The position numbers and the translations under genes were made by a program. Of a DNA stretch of 64,000 bases, positions 17,346 to 27,295 are shown in pieces. The notes under the pieces were generated by a model. That model was given only the letters and a program-made list of their open reading frames with translations. It was not told where the DNA came from and made no database searches. The DNA lies in the NCBI GenBank assembly GCA_044223895.1, contig JBGALL010000002.1, positions 8,408 through 72,407 of the forward strand, given 5' to 3'. This stretch comes from CAKZSU01 sp044223895 (lineage in GTDB: Bacteria > Patescibacteriota > Microgenomatia > UBA10105 > UBA927). Every line of letters starts with the position of its first letter. Position 1 is the first letter of the stretch.

Positions 17346-19106
17346 TTACCGATTTGTAGTGTCTGGTGTATCACATGGAACTTTAACCTGTTGACCTACT
17401 TCCAACATATTTTGTTTTGCTTGTGATAGTTCATTCAGTTGTAAAAGATTTGGATAATCGGCTCCGTCACCGTAGACTTTTTCTGATATAGACCAATATG
17501 AATCTCCTTCGTTAGTTGTGTAATAGCAATCTTTTGGCTGTGCGATTGGTTTTTCTTGTACGAAGTTTCCAATTTCGAATAACTTCCAATCTCCAAAATC
17601 ATGTACTAATTTAGTAAACGATTCCTTCTCTGCAAACAAATTCGGGTAGGTAGTATTTACAATATCTTCTACCCCAGATCCTTCCGAAGTTGGCTTATTT
17701 ACCAGAAAATACTTCAGGTCTGAATTAGAAAAAGGAAATTTCAAATTATTAGAAAAGTTCTCGTCAATTGATTGAATGAATAAGGATGAATTTTGAGTGA
17801 AATATATAATTGAAAATCCCACTTTATCATCCACTAATATTTTCCCCTGATGAATATTGTTAGTCAGATAGGCTGCTATATCTTTAGCATGTTCATAATT
17901 GTAATATTGCGAAGAATTAGTACCGCGTTTAAGAGCATCAATAACGATGTACTCTTGATTGTTTAACTGATTGTTAGACATCGCATACCCTGCTGTTATT
18001 GATGACAAAAAAACTAATAATAGAATTGCGGTAGTAATTATTTTTTGGGCAATGATAGAAAACCTTTCTTTCAATGCAGATATGCAGATCATAGCTACAA
18101 TCCATGTAGTTGGAATGACAAACATAAAATATCTCAACTCACCTACTGTTTTACCAAGGGTATACAGGACAACTTGTGCAAACACCAAACTGAGTCCTGA
18201 ACCAAGAACTGTTGCGACTAGAAAGCGATTTTTATTTTTTGAGATGATCATAGCTAATAGGGATATAATTGGCACTAATGGTGCTAGGAAAAAAACTTTA
18301 GCAAGGCCATTCATGAATAAGTGTAGGTGATCAATTTTAGCCACTATGTGGTTTAAGCCATCTCCCAGATTGTTATCTATTTGTTCCGCTGCCGGGAAAA
18401 AGTTTCCCGTTACAAAATAGCTAATTAATAACCAACCAGCAATAATACACGCAATTGGAAAAATATATAAAATACCGTTGGATTCAAATCTTGAAAGATA
18501 GATTTTATATTGCGTAACATGTTGAGCAAATAAGATGACAAGAAAAATTGGTAAGAGGATGAACATCTCCCAACGCGTCATAATGCCCAGAGATAAACCA
18601 AAGGCTGAAACAATGAGAAACAAGATGTTTTCGCTACTAATATACTTCAGAAAAAAATATAGAGTTAACAGGTAAAAGAAAATACCAATGATTTCTGACA
18701 TACCATTTATACCATATAAATACATCATTGGATTTATAAACATGAGAAGTATTCCTATATACCTTACAACGGTTGAAACATTGAAAAATTTTGCAATTCG
18801 CTCTAGTAAAAATAAACTGAGAATGAAAAAAATAGCTGAAGTGATATTGCCGATAATTCCTGAATAATGAATACTACTAATCCAAGCGAATGGCAACTGG
18901 ACTAGCGTTTGCATTGGTGGCCAAACAAAGCCTATCGCGCTAAGTTTTGGATGAGTGCCAAAAAAAACTTGGTAAATGTGATACGAACGAGCTAACGCGT
19001 CACCAAATACCACATGCAGTCGCAAGTTTAAATATAATCCACCAAGTACGGCCATCGCAAAGAATAGTGTGAATATGCTGAATTTAATATAGGTAAAAAC
19101 TTTCAT
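17346..19106 (-). CDS. GT-C type multi-pass glycosyltransferase with C-terminal LysM domain
   Basis: 586 residues. About ten hydrophobic helices between 8 and 370 and an early acidic loop (FGDALARSYHIYQ) fit the GT39/PMT-like GT-C fold, which uses polyprenyl-phosphate sugars. The C-terminal ~55 residues (TTNEGDSYWSISEKVYGDG..YPNLLQLNEL..LEVGQQVKVP) are a LysM domain that would bind peptidoglycan outside the membrane. Last gene of a five-gene glycan operon, overlapping the epimerase by 4 nt (ATGA). Confidence 0.8.
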   Translation of the reverse strand: MKVFTYIKFSIFTLFFAMAVLGGLYLNLRLHVVFGDALARSYHIYQVFFGTHPKLSAIGFVWPPMQTLVQLPFAWISSIHYSGIIGNITSAIFFILSLFLLERIAKFFNVSTVVRYIGILLMFINPMMYLYGINGMSEIIGIFFYLLTLYFFLKYISSENILFLIVSAFGLSLGIMTRWEMFILLPIFLVILFAQHVTQYKIYLSRFESNGILYIFPIACIIAGWLLISYFVTGNFFPAAEQIDNNLGDGLNHIVAKIDHLHLFMNGLAKVFFLAPLVPIISLLAMIISKNKNRFLVATVLGSGLSLVFAQVVLYTLGKTVGELRYFMFVIPTTWIVAMICISALKERFSIIAQKIITTAILLLVFLSSITAGYAMSNNQLNNQEYIVIDALKRGTNSSQYYNYEHAKDIAAYLTNNIHQGKILVDDKVGFSIIYFTQNSSLFIQSIDENFSNNLKFPFSNSDLKYFLVNKPTSEGSGVEDIVNTTYPNLFAEKESFTKLVHDFGDWKLFEIGNFVQEKPIAQPKDCYYTTNEGDSYWSISEKVYGDGADYPNLLQLNELSQAKQNMLEVGQQVKVPCDTPDTTNR

Positions 19107-20047
19107 ATTGATTCAAGACTATACAAGTACTTATGTAATCGTCTCATGCCGATAGGCAATGGGACGGTTGGTTTAAAGGATAATTCTCGACGAATTTTTT
19201 TGATATTCGCCGCTAAGACATTGATGTCACCCTTCCAACTTTGATTTGTGTAGGTAATCTTCAATTCATCAATTGAAAGTATCTTTACTAAGTGAACAAC
19301 TATGTCGCGTATACTAATATTTTTTCCACCAGCGATGTTATATATCCCGCCTGATTCTGCTTTTTTGGCAGCAAGAATGAAGGCTTTTACGGTATCTTTG
19401 ACATACGAATAATCACGAAGTTGTCTTCCTGTACCAAGAACTTCCAATTTTGTTCTATCCTTATAAAGCTTCCTTAATAAATCAAACATTACGTACCGTG
19501 GCTGTCTTTCTCCATAGGTATTAAAGATACGCATGGTTACAAAAGGTAATTTATATGTATGTGCATAGGCTCTTCCCAAATGTTCAATAGCCAGTTTTGA
19601 GGCACCATACGGTGAGATAGGATTCGTCGGATGTTTTTCATCGATAGGGGTATATACCGGGTTTCCATACACAGCGGCGCTTGAAGCAAATATAAATTTT
19701 TCTATATTATGTTTTACTGCACTGGTTAATAAGTTATAACTGCCCACGATATTAACGTTAAAATCATATCCAGGATCATTAACAGATCTAGGAACATCGG
19801 CATTTGCTGCCAAATGGAAGATTATTTGATTTTTTTTCACTACTGCATCTACCTTTTTGGCGTTGAGTATATCGAGCTTTATAAACGTTATGTTTTTCTT
19901 AGATTTTACTAAGTTACGTAAATGACCAGTTATCAGGTTATCAATAACCGTAACTTTTGCGCCTTCAGCTACTAATGCATCAACAAGATGAGATCCTATA
20001 AACCCTGCTCCACCCGTAACGATAACTTTTTTATTTTTGAGTGTCAT
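19103..20047 (-). CDS. NAD-dependent nucleotide-sugar epimerase/dehydratase (extended SDR)
   Basis: 314 residues. Rossmann motif GGAGFIGSH (12-20), catalytic YGASK (Tyr and Lys) near 147-151 preceded by SSAAVYG, and MRIFNTYG. This pattern is that of UDP-glucose 4-epimerase-like extended SDRs that supply a nucleotide sugar for surface glycan assembly. Co-transcribed with three glycosyltransferases upstream and one downstream. The exact sugar is not predictable. Confidence 0.88.
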   Translation of the reverse strand: MTLKNKKVIVTGGAGFIGSHLVDALVAEGAKVTVIDNLITGHLRNLVKSKKNITFIKLDILNAKKVDAVVKKNQIIFHLAANADVPRSVNDPGYDFNVNIVGSYNLLTSAVKHNIEKFIFASSAAVYGNPVYTPIDEKHPTNPISPYGASKLAIEHLGRAYAHTYKLPFVTMRIFNTYGERQPRYVMFDLLRKLYKDRTKLEVLGTGRQLRDYSYVKDTVKAFILAAKKAESGGIYNIAGGKNISIRDIVVHLVKILSIDELKITYTNQSWKGDINVLAANIKKIRRELSFKPTVPLPIGMRRLHKYLYSLESI

Positions 20048-20057
20048 ATGTATCCTT

Positions 20058-21227
20058 TCATGAAACGTTTGAAACTATTTGTATTAGACCGTGTACATTT
20101 TCTTTCCAGGAAAAACTTTTTACTGCCAGGTCTCTACATTGTTTAGCCATTGATTTTCGAAGAGATGGGTTTAATTGAATATGGGCAACTTTCTCTTGCA
20201 TTGATTGTGGATCGTTTACAGGGGTAATGTAGCCATGTGTACCTGCTTTGATTACTTCTATATGTCCCCCACTTCTGGTAGCTATGACAGGTATCCCACT
20301 GGCAAAGGATTCTAATATAACCATCGGAAAGCCTTCACCTTGGATAGATGGCAATATAAATACATCCGAGGCAGCATAATATGCTGGTAAATCTTCATCT
20401 TTTATAAACCCTAACAATTTAACATTCGATATCTTGTGGGTTGTGATATATTTTTCAATATTTTGTTTGTCTGGTCCGGTACCACCCAAAAGAAAAAGGG
20501 TGTTTTTGTGAGTATGTAATTGTGCAATCTGAAGAAATGTCTCAATACCATTTTTGAAGGTTAATCTACGTACCGTAAAACAAATAAAAGCATCGACTGG
20601 TAGATTATATTGTTTGCGCAGAGCTGCTCGATTTTTGGCTGGAGTAAATCTGGCTATATCTACACCGTTATAGACGACTATACTTTTCTTAGCTACTTTT
20701 GCTATAGAATTGACGTATTTATTTGTCTCTTCGCTAACAGAAATTATCTTAGTACTGTGAACTAAATTATAGCGACCAAAAATATAATCAAGGAGTGAAG
20801 AAAGAATATTCATAATTTTTGACTTGGAGATAATTTTGGTATTGTGTTGAGTCAAAATAACTGGTTTTTTATATATCTGACAAAGTAAAATACAGATGAA
20901 CGAAAACATATAGGGATGTCCGTGAACGTTCACCACGTCGGCTTTTTTGACTGAATCTATCAGAGTCTTATACGTCTTCACTGTTGGCATAGGAAGTGCA
21001 AAGGGAATACCAAACCATTTGTATGTCATATTCAAACTCTTCACTCTCGAAATAGGAATATTATCTGGAGTTGTATTCGGATCGTTATTACTAAATTGAG
21101 ATGTCAGCAACGAAACAGAATATCCTGCTTTTTTCAGCTCTCGAGATTGATTCATGATTACTTCCTCTATCCCACCTTTAAATGAAAGATATTGATAGGC
21201 AATAAGAATGTGCTTCTTTTGTTTCAT
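20058..21227 (-). CDS. Glycosyltransferase family 4 (GT-B fold)
   Basis: 389 residues. The N-terminal half has the acceptor-side GGIEEVI motif, and the C-terminal half has CFTVRRLTFKNGIETFL, LGGTGPDKQNIE and the E-x7-E motif EGFPMVILESFASGIPVIAT. GT4 enzymes are retaining transferases that add a sugar to a lipid-linked or protein-linked glycan on the cytoplasmic side. Overlaps the upstream GT2 gene by 4 nt, implying translational coupling. Confidence 0.9.
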   Translation of the reverse strand: MKQKKHILIAYQYLSFKGGIEEVIMNQSRELKKAGYSVSLLTSQFSNNDPNTTPDNIPISRVKSLNMTYKWFGIPFALPMPTVKTYKTLIDSVKKADVVNVHGHPYMFSFICILLCQIYKKPVILTQHNTKIISKSKIMNILSSLLDYIFGRYNLVHSTKIISVSEETNKYVNSIAKVAKKSIVVYNGVDIARFTPAKNRAALRKQYNLPVDAFICFTVRRLTFKNGIETFLQIAQLHTHKNTLFLLGGTGPDKQNIEKYITTHKISNVKLLGFIKDEDLPAYYAASDVFILPSIQGEGFPMVILESFASGIPVIATRSGGHIEVIKAGTHGYITPVNDPQSMQEKVAHIQLNPSLRKSMAKQCRDLAVKSFSWKENVHGLIQIVSNVS

Positions 21228-21976
21228 ATAGATGTAACAGTAGGTATTAACCTTCTGGTATTTTTTCTAGATTTGGATGGACTCCAAAATAAATTTTTAG
21301 AGAAAACATGTAGGATTCTTAAACCATCTGAAACAGCAGATATCTTAGATTCACCATGGCGTTTTTCGTAGGTTATTGGAACAGAATACATGCGAAAGCC
21401 AAGTCGCTTCATCTTGGTAATCATATCCATTTCTAACTCAAATCCTTCACTTTGAAGATGAGGAAACATAGAGTCAATGACTTCTTTTTTCCAAGAAAAA
21501 TAGCCACTCAAGACATCGGTTACGTTTGCTTGATAAAACTGTCGTACTAAGAAGGTGTACGACCAGTTAACAATTCTGTTTTGAAATTTTAATGAGTCTT
21601 TCTTGATATCTCCCCCAAGCCTTGACCCTACAACTACGTCACAGAAATCACTCAATAATGGTTCTATCATTCGTAATACTTCTTTGGCTGCGTATGTTCC
21701 ATCACCATCAAGCATGACTATGAAGTCTGTATCAAAATCAATTGAGCGGAATCCTGTCATGATGGCGTGACCTTTTCCTTTTTTGTGTTCAAAAATTACC
21801 TCTGCCTTAAATTGTTTTGCAACCTTTGCGGTATTGTCGGTTGAATTATTATCAATCACGAGAATTTTGGTCAAAATACCTAATTTCTTTAATGAAGTAA
21901 TAGGTATAGTAGAAAGCACCTTCACAAGGCCTTTTTCTTCATTGTGGCAAGGAATGATAATTGTCAGTTTTTTCAT
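21224..21976 (-). CDS. Glycosyltransferase family 2, polyprenyl-phosphate sugar synthase-like
   Basis: 250 residues, GT-A fold: IIIPCHNEEKGL at the N-terminus, VIDNNSTDNT, and the DxD site MLDGDGTY; FEHKKGKGHAIMTGF and SGYFSWKKEV match dolichol-phosphate mannose/glucose synthase (DPM1) relatives. It probably charges polyprenyl phosphate with the sugar used by the GT-C enzyme at the end of the operon. No C-terminal membrane helices. Confidence 0.85.
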   Translation of the reverse strand: MKKLTIIIPCHNEEKGLVKVLSTIPITSLKKLGILTKILVIDNNSTDNTAKVAKQFKAEVIFEHKKGKGHAIMTGFRSIDFDTDFIVMLDGDGTYAAKEVLRMIEPLLSDFCDVVVGSRLGGDIKKDSLKFQNRIVNWSYTFLVRQFYQANVTDVLSGYFSWKKEVIDSMFPHLQSEGFELEMDMITKMKRLGFRMYSVPITYEKRHGESKISAVSDGLRILHVFSKNLFWSPSKSRKNTRRLIPTVTSI

Positions 21977-21978
21977 AT

Positions 21979-23541
21979 TTATATCTGTGCAAATCTAGGC
22001 CAGAAGGAATTTCTAGACTGAGACTTTTTGGTATGTGTTTTGGGAGTGTTTTTTTGTAAATGCAGACCATGTTTAGTTTTTGACCAATAATGGGGTGCGA
22101 CTATGAATTCGTAAACTGCGACCCATGCTGCAAAACTCATTGCTAACCAATAGAAGGGAACAAATATTGCATACTTAACTAAGCCGTAATGCCCATGTTT
22201 TGCACAACCTACCATATAGAAATACAAATAAAGCATGTTTCCCAAGAACAATGAAATCGTTCCCATATAAAAGACTGGAGCAAGAAATAATGTGTCAATA
22301 AAATTACCCACATGACTTCTGAAAACAAAATAAGAAATTGTTATTCCCCACATGAAAGGATTTATCAACATTGAGAAAACCTTTCCTCCAACGATAAGTT
22401 GGAAAAAGAAACCATCAACCTTATATCTTTTGGAGGAAAATTCGGTCAGATCTCTCATATGCATGAAGTAGGTTTGGACATAACCCTTTATCCATCGAGT
22501 TCTTTGATTAAACCAATTCTTTAAATCACTATTAGCTTCTTCGAGAGTTACCGAATCAAGAATAGCGGTCGTTAAACCATTCTTTGATAGGCGCATTCCT
22601 AAATCACAATCTTCGGTAACATTGAATGAATCCCAGCCACCTAATACATCAAGATCTTTGGTTCTAAAATGATTCGATGTTCCACCGAGTGGAATAGGAG
22701 CTGAAATTGACTGAAGTCCAGTTAACACTAGTTCAAACCATAAAGAATATTCAGCAGTAAAAATTCTTGATAACAAATTCTGGTTGGGGTTGTAGAAATT
22801 TAATTTAGCTTGTAAACATGCGACGTTTTTCGGCAATTGTTCAAATGCTAGTACTGATTTTTTTAACTGCCAAATGTCGGGGATATCTTCAGCATCATAG
22901 ATAACCGTATACTCCCCTTTGGCAAATTGAAGTCCATAGTTACAAGCTTTTGGCTTGGTTTTTGGTTTAGAATGAGGAACAACACGAATTTCAAAGGTTG
23001 AGGGCAATTTCATTTTTTGTATTTCTTCAATACTTTCTTTGTCATCTTCTTCAAGAAGAAGCATGATTTGTAGTTTTTCTTTCGGATAACTGATTTTTTG
23101 CATTGCCTCAACGAATTGTGGAACAACCTTCCATTCTTTATACAGTGGACATAAGATGGTGTAGGTTGGCCATGATTTTCTGTCTGAAATTGCTCTTTCC
23201 TTTACCGTAATTTCCGTTGCTTGTAGAAATGACCGAACTATAAGAAATAGATTAAATAGAAGATCGGTAAAATATAAGGAAGTTATAATAGAAACAAATA
23301 CAACTAAGGTAGTATGCCATTGGGCGACGAAGCCTAGCGTGAGCAAGAGTATCATTATGGATAATACTACGAGCTGCATGCTATTTACTCGAGAATAGGC
23401 TGTTTTTGCCGGAGGCAAGCGAGAATGATGAACGTAGTCGACCCCATTGTGTCTGAAGCCAAATCCGCCTTTTATCTTTATTTCAGCCTCAGAAAACGGT
23501 GTAACTGGGCTGGAGCTAAACAATTCCCTAAGCTGTTTCAT
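21979..23541 (-). CDS. Membrane processive GT2 (cellulose/glycan synthase-like)
   Basis: 520 residues with two N-terminal transmembrane helices (~52-100), a GT2 catalytic domain holding YDAEDIPD (DxD), TEDCDLGMRL (base) and QRTRWIKGY (Q-x-x-R-W), then four C-terminal membrane helices. This is the architecture of BcsA/hyaluronan-synthase-like enzymes that polymerise and extrude a beta-glycan. First gene of the glycan operon (23541->17346), 2 nt from the next gene. Confidence 0.87.
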   Translation of the reverse strand: MKQLRELFSSSPVTPFSEAEIKIKGGFGFRHNGVDYVHHSRLPPAKTAYSRVNSMQLVVLSIMILLLTLGFVAQWHTTLVVFVSIITSLYFTDLLFNLFLIVRSFLQATEITVKERAISDRKSWPTYTILCPLYKEWKVVPQFVEAMQKISYPKEKLQIMLLLEEDDKESIEEIQKMKLPSTFEIRVVPHSKPKTKPKACNYGLQFAKGEYTVIYDAEDIPDIWQLKKSVLAFEQLPKNVACLQAKLNFYNPNQNLLSRIFTAEYSLWFELVLTGLQSISAPIPLGGTSNHFRTKDLDVLGGWDSFNVTEDCDLGMRLSKNGLTTAILDSVTLEEANSDLKNWFNQRTRWIKGYVQTYFMHMRDLTEFSSKRYKVDGFFFQLIVGGKVFSMLINPFMWGITISYFVFRSHVGNFIDTLFLAPVFYMGTISLFLGNMLYLYFYMVGCAKHGHYGLVKYAIFVPFYWLAMSFAAWVAVYEFIVAPHYWSKTKHGLHLQKNTPKTHTKKSQSRNSFWPRFAQI

Positions 23542-23573
23542 AGTAATTATTACAAGACATAATAATACATACT

Positions 23574-23687
23574 ATGAGCCTATATGTCAAGGATGGAAAA
23601 CGGTATTTAACCAGTAACAACCTTGAAGCTATATCTGCAAGTTTAGAGGAGGTTTTGAAGGTAAAGAAAGAAATATTTATACATTGA
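23574..23687 (+). pseudogene. Possible small ORF or gene remnant (37 codons)
   Basis: MSLYVKDGKRYLTSNNLEAI and on, ending at TGA 23685-23687; the frame remains open for ~29 more codons after the TGA. Looks like degraded coding sequence rather than a stand-alone gene. Confidence 0.25.
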
Positions 23688-23695
23688 GACCTTGA

Positions 23696-23962
23696 GGTTT
23701 TGCTTTATGTTTCCACAAACATCCTTGCGAATTTTGTGGATCTTGGGGAATACCTACTATTGATAATTAAATAGCTAGTATTAAATTCTGTTCTAGTTCT
23801 GTCTGTTTGGATTTGTCACAAAAAATACTTAAAGGTTATTCATCTGGACGATATATACTCCATGTAGTGTTACCATCTTTAATTACTTATAGTTTTCCTG
23901 GTGGATGCGGTTCTGGATTATATGCATTATTTGACCAATGCATTAGAGTGAACTATTTTTAG
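23696..23962 (+). pseudogene. Degraded reading frame with Cys-rich motif
   Basis: Lies in the 570-bp gap between the glycan and exporter operons. One frame encodes HKHPCEFCGSWGIPTIDN, a TAA (23768-23770), then continues open to 23962 with LPSLITYSFPGGCGSGLYA. The CxxC and GGCGSG motifs suggest a former metal- or nucleotide-binding protein, but I cannot name it. No promoter or start belongs to it. The rest of the gap (23963-24111) is AT-rich without features. Confidence 0.3.
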
Positions 23963-24111
23963 TAATTTTATGTCTTAGATAACAATATTAATTTCTATTA
24001 TCTCGTTTAGTATTTTTATTTACAGTATTCTAATGGTCTATAACTTGAAATACATAGAAAGTTGCTTTTGAAAAATTAATATTTCAGAAGAAATATTCCA
24101 GAATATAGAAC

Positions 24112-24792
24112 TTATTTTTTTAATTGTTTATCATTGATTATCTTTCCATCTGATAAAGTAATTATTCTATCGGTAAGCTTGGCATAATCATCTTCATGAG
24201 TCACCATAATAATAGTTTGACCATGGTTATTGAGATCGGAAAATACCGAAAGAATTTGTTGTGATGTTTCTGTATCAAGATTTGCTGTGGGTTCATCTGC
24301 GAAGAGGATTTTCGGATCACCACTAATTGCTCGAGCAATACTGACTCGTTGTTGTTGTCCACCCGATAATTGATTTGGGAGATTTTCGATTCTATCTTGG
24401 AGACCAACTTTTTCTAATACTTCTATGGCTTTTTTGGCAGCTTGGTCTTGTGACATACCCAACATTAATAACGGTGTCATGACATTTTCTTTGGCAGTTA
24501 ACGATGGTATCAGGGCATAGTCTTGAAAGATATATCCAAATTCCTTTAGTCGAAAATCCATACGTTCGTCTTCTGAGAAATCGTTTGTAGAAATTTGATT
24601 GACAAGTATCTCTCCTTCGGTTGGGGTATCTAACAGACTCATTTGATATAGTAAGGTGCTTTTACCAGAACCAGATTTTCCGACGATGGCAATAAATTCC
24701 CCAGTTTTGGTTTCAAAATTTAACTGCTTAAGAACTTTTACTTCCGTACTGCCACTTTTATATGTTTTTGATAAATTTTTGACTTGAATCAT
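24112..24792 (-). CDS. MacB/LolD-type ABC transporter ATP-binding protein
   Basis: 226 residues with Walker A GKSGSGKST, Q-loop FQDY, signature LSGGQQQR, Walker B ILFADEP and H-loop VTHE. The TFxYK-like N-terminus and short length match the MacB/LolD group that powers mechanotransmission rather than substrate passage through the membrane. Third gene of the exporter operon, 4 nt after the permease. Confidence 0.92.
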   Translation of the reverse strand: MIQVKNLSKTYKSGSTEVKVLKQLNFETKTGEFIAIVGKSGSGKSTLLYQMSLLDTPTEGEILVNQISTNDFSEDERMDFRLKEFGYIFQDYALIPSLTAKENVMTPLLMLGMSQDQAAKKAIEVLEKVGLQDRIENLPNQLSGGQQQRVSIARAISGDPKILFADEPTANLDTETSQQILSVFSDLNNHGQTIIMVTHEDDYAKLTDRIITLSDGKIINDKQLKK

Positions 24793-24796
24793 AGAA

Positions 24797-26065
24797 TTAT
24801 CTCCCTAGTATTGCATCTAAGGTTCGTTGTTTCACCACAATTCGAGCTGGAATATAGCCGGCTATAATAGTTGCTACGAATAAAATGAATATTCGTAAGA
24901 GGACTCCGGGTAAATCAGCGACAAATATTCCTTCAGAAAACGGGAAATCAATAGGATGATTGGCAAAATAGGGAACCATGAGTCCATATACGATTACCAT
25001 TCCGAAAATTGTTCCACCTGAAGCATAAAATAATGATTGAAATACATACGAGGTTTCTATTGCTAAAGCATTAATACCAATCCCTTTGAGAATGCCTATA
25101 TATTTTCTTCGGGTAATCGCATTGACAAAAATAACGATAAAAATCGTAATCGAAGCCACTACTAAACCAATACCTCCAATAACGTTTCCTAATAGTGCAA
25201 AGGTTGCCGATATGTCACGAATAAACTGTGGTTGGGCTTCTTGCCATGTTTGAACTTTGGCTAAATTGTCTATCTGATTTCCTAAGAAAATAGATTTTAT
25301 TGCTAAATCAGATTCGTCATTTTTTGACTTTATGGCTATTTCATTGACATTGAAATCATCACGTCCAATTATCGGACGAAGCTCGCGGTCAAGCATAAAT
25401 ATACGGCTATCTATCCCCTGAACTTTTCCTTTGACTACTCCAACAATAGTAACTTCTTTGACGATGTCGTTTATTGTTATGCGAACAACCGAACCGACAT
25501 CGGCATTTTTGAGAGCCAATGTCCCTGTACCCGCTGCTGATTGATATTTCTGTAATAAGGAAACACCAACAAGTATTTGATCTTTCTTACTGGAATCCAG
25601 ATACGAACCTTTGATAACTAACTGGGATAATCCAGTAACTTTATCTTCTTTTTCGGGATTTATCCCGGCAACCACTCCTGTGGCGCGGTCGGTTTCTTCG
25701 TCTCTGCGTGTTTGGGTTTTATAATCGGCTTCGAGTTTTGCAGGAGCTGTATATCGAGGGCTAACAGACTGAATCATCCCTATTTGTTCGCTCAAACCGA
25801 TGGCTAAATGGCTATCCTCTATATAGGATTTTTTGTCGAGAACTGATAAAAAAATATTCCCGGTATAGCGTTCTCTGTAAGAACGAACAGAACCTTCCGT
25901 TAAGCCTACCAAAATCCCACGAATAACAATAAGGTTTAAGAAGGTCAACATCATGACGAAGGTAATAAGAATAGTCGTCCATTTATTGGCACGATTAATA
26001 TCCCGAACTGCCAAAAAATATCCAACTTTTATGGATACGATTATTTGCAGCAGATTTTTTTTCAT
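24797..26065 (-). CDS. FtsX-like ABC transporter permease (MacB-type)
   Basis: 422 residues: one N-terminal transmembrane helix (~34-55), a large extracytoplasmic domain (~60-280), then three C-terminal helices with the FtsX-domain sequence (LGNVIGGIGLVVASITIFI, TRRKYIGILKGIG). This is the four-helix MacB/LolCE layout. With the adaptor upstream and ATPase downstream it forms a tripartite-like exporter of a peptide, lipid or surface protein; with no outer membrane expected in this lineage the adaptor probably serves the cell wall side. Confidence 0.88.
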   Translation of the reverse strand: MKKNLLQIIVSIKVGYFLAVRDINRANKWTTILITFVMMLTFLNLIVIRGILVGLTEGSVRSYRERYTGNIFLSVLDKKSYIEDSHLAIGLSEQIGMIQSVSPRYTAPAKLEADYKTQTRRDEETDRATGVVAGINPEKEDKVTGLSQLVIKGSYLDSSKKDQILVGVSLLQKYQSAAGTGTLALKNADVGSVVRITINDIVKEVTIVGVVKGKVQGIDSRIFMLDRELRPIIGRDDFNVNEIAIKSKNDESDLAIKSIFLGNQIDNLAKVQTWQEAQPQFIRDISATFALLGNVIGGIGLVVASITIFIVIFVNAITRRKYIGILKGIGINALAIETSYVFQSLFYASGGTIFGMVIVYGLMVPYFANHPIDFPFSEGIFVADLPGVLLRIFILFVATIIAGYIPARIVVKQRTLDAILGR

Positions 26066-26086
26066 GGTGCTCTTTTGCGGCAGGTT

Positions 26087-27295
26087 TTATTTAGATTTGG
26101 GAATAACGATGATATCCCCTTCGGTTAATCCAGATATGATTTCTGTAGTGGTTTCGTTTTTTATTCCAGTTTTTACTGTCTCTGAATTCGATTTTCCGTT
26201 TTTCTTTAGGATTACTTGATTTTCTCCATTTGCTTTGGTCAGCGCGCTATTGGGAATACTTAGGACATTTTTTTTCGTTTCGGTTTCTATGGTTACCGTA
26301 GCGGTCATAGTGGTTTTAATACGTTCATCTGGTTCTATAAGGGTTACGTAGGCTTTGTAGGTAACTACAGCATTAGAATTTTCCCCAACATCATCTATCC
26401 GTGATACTTTGGCATCGAATGATTTATCGGGAATGGAATCAAAAATAACCATCGCTTTCTGCCCTGTTTTCACTTTGGTGATATCGATTTCATTCAGTTT
26501 TATCAAGACCGTAATTTCATTACTAGAAGAAATACGAAGCACCGGAATGTTGGTGGTACTTGATAAGGCGGTTGTGTCTCGGGCGTTGACCATATCTCCC
26601 AAGGCTACAGAAAGGTTCATGATCGTACCGGATATAGGGGCTTTTATAACACTATTCTGAGTAGCTTGAAGAGCAAGTAAATTCGCAGTTACTGAAGATT
26701 GCGCTGCCGTTATGGCTGTATCAGAATCTAAAAATTTTCTTTCTAAATATTCGAATGATTTTCGGCTACTGGTTAGTGTGGAAGTAATACTGTCGATTTC
26801 ATCTTGAGTATAGGGTTTTCCGGTGAGTGGATTATTCCTACCGGTATTCCTTCTATCGGTCATTTCAGTGAAGGCTACGGAGGCATCGATTACTGTTTTT
26901 CTTCCTGCTTCTAGTATTGACTGGTTGTTTGTTTTTGTTTGCTTAGCAGTATTTAGGTTGGCTAGTGCACTTTGATAGTCAGCAAGTGCTTGAGCTTTTT
27001 CGATTTCAGACGCTGAGCTTTTAATCTTTAGCAATTCTTGTCCTTCGCTTACCACTGAACCGTTTTTTACTAAAACTTCTTCGACTATGCCCGTACTGGA
27101 AGAATATACCGGAGCATTCCCTAAATCATTGGCATTGCCACTGATAATTATATGTTCAGATATATCGCTGCGTTTCATTTGATAATCTATACTTGTTTGT
27201 GAAGGAGTTGTTCTGGTTTTAAAAAATATTCCCAATCCAACCAGTACCACGATTATGAGAACTATTTTTTTGTTGAAAATTTTGGAGAAATTCAT
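26087..27295 (-). CDS. HlyD/MacA-type periplasmic adaptor protein
   Basis: 402 residues. N-terminal anchor helix (~10-27); lipoyl half-domains around EEVLVKNGSVVSEGQELLKI and VIKAPISGTIMNLSVALGD flank a coiled-coil hairpin (~90-210); beta-barrel domain with GQKAMVIFDSIPDKSFDAKVSRID and membrane-proximal domain with ILKKNGKSNSETVKTG. First gene of the exporter operon. Adaptors of this type stimulate MacB ATPase and link it to substrate. Confidence 0.88.
   Translation of the reverse strand: MNFSKIFNKKIVLIIVVLVGLGIFFKTRTTPSQTSIDYQMKRSDISEHIIISGNANDLGNAPVYSSSTGIVEEVLVKNGSVVSEGQELLKIKSSASEIEKAQALADYQSALANLNTAKQTKTNNQSILEAGRKTVIDASVAFTEMTDRRNTGRNNPLTGKPYTQDEIDSITSTLTSSRKSFEYLERKFLDSDTAITAAQSSVTANLLALQATQNSVIKAPISGTIMNLSVALGDMVNARDTTALSSTTNIPVLRISSSNEITVLIKLNEIDITKVKTGQKAMVIFDSIPDKSFDAKVSRIDDVGENSNAVVTYKAYVTLIEPDERIKTTMTATVTIETETKKNVLSIPNSALTKANGENQVILKKNGKSNSETVKTGIKNETTTEIISGLTEGDIIVIPKSK

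Noticed and set aside
23685..23687. UGA read as a sense codon (Gracilibacteria/SR1 code), extending the 37-codon ORF
   Set aside because: UGA ends many intact genes in the window (e.g. 8357, 55209), and the extension has further stops and no recognisable domain.
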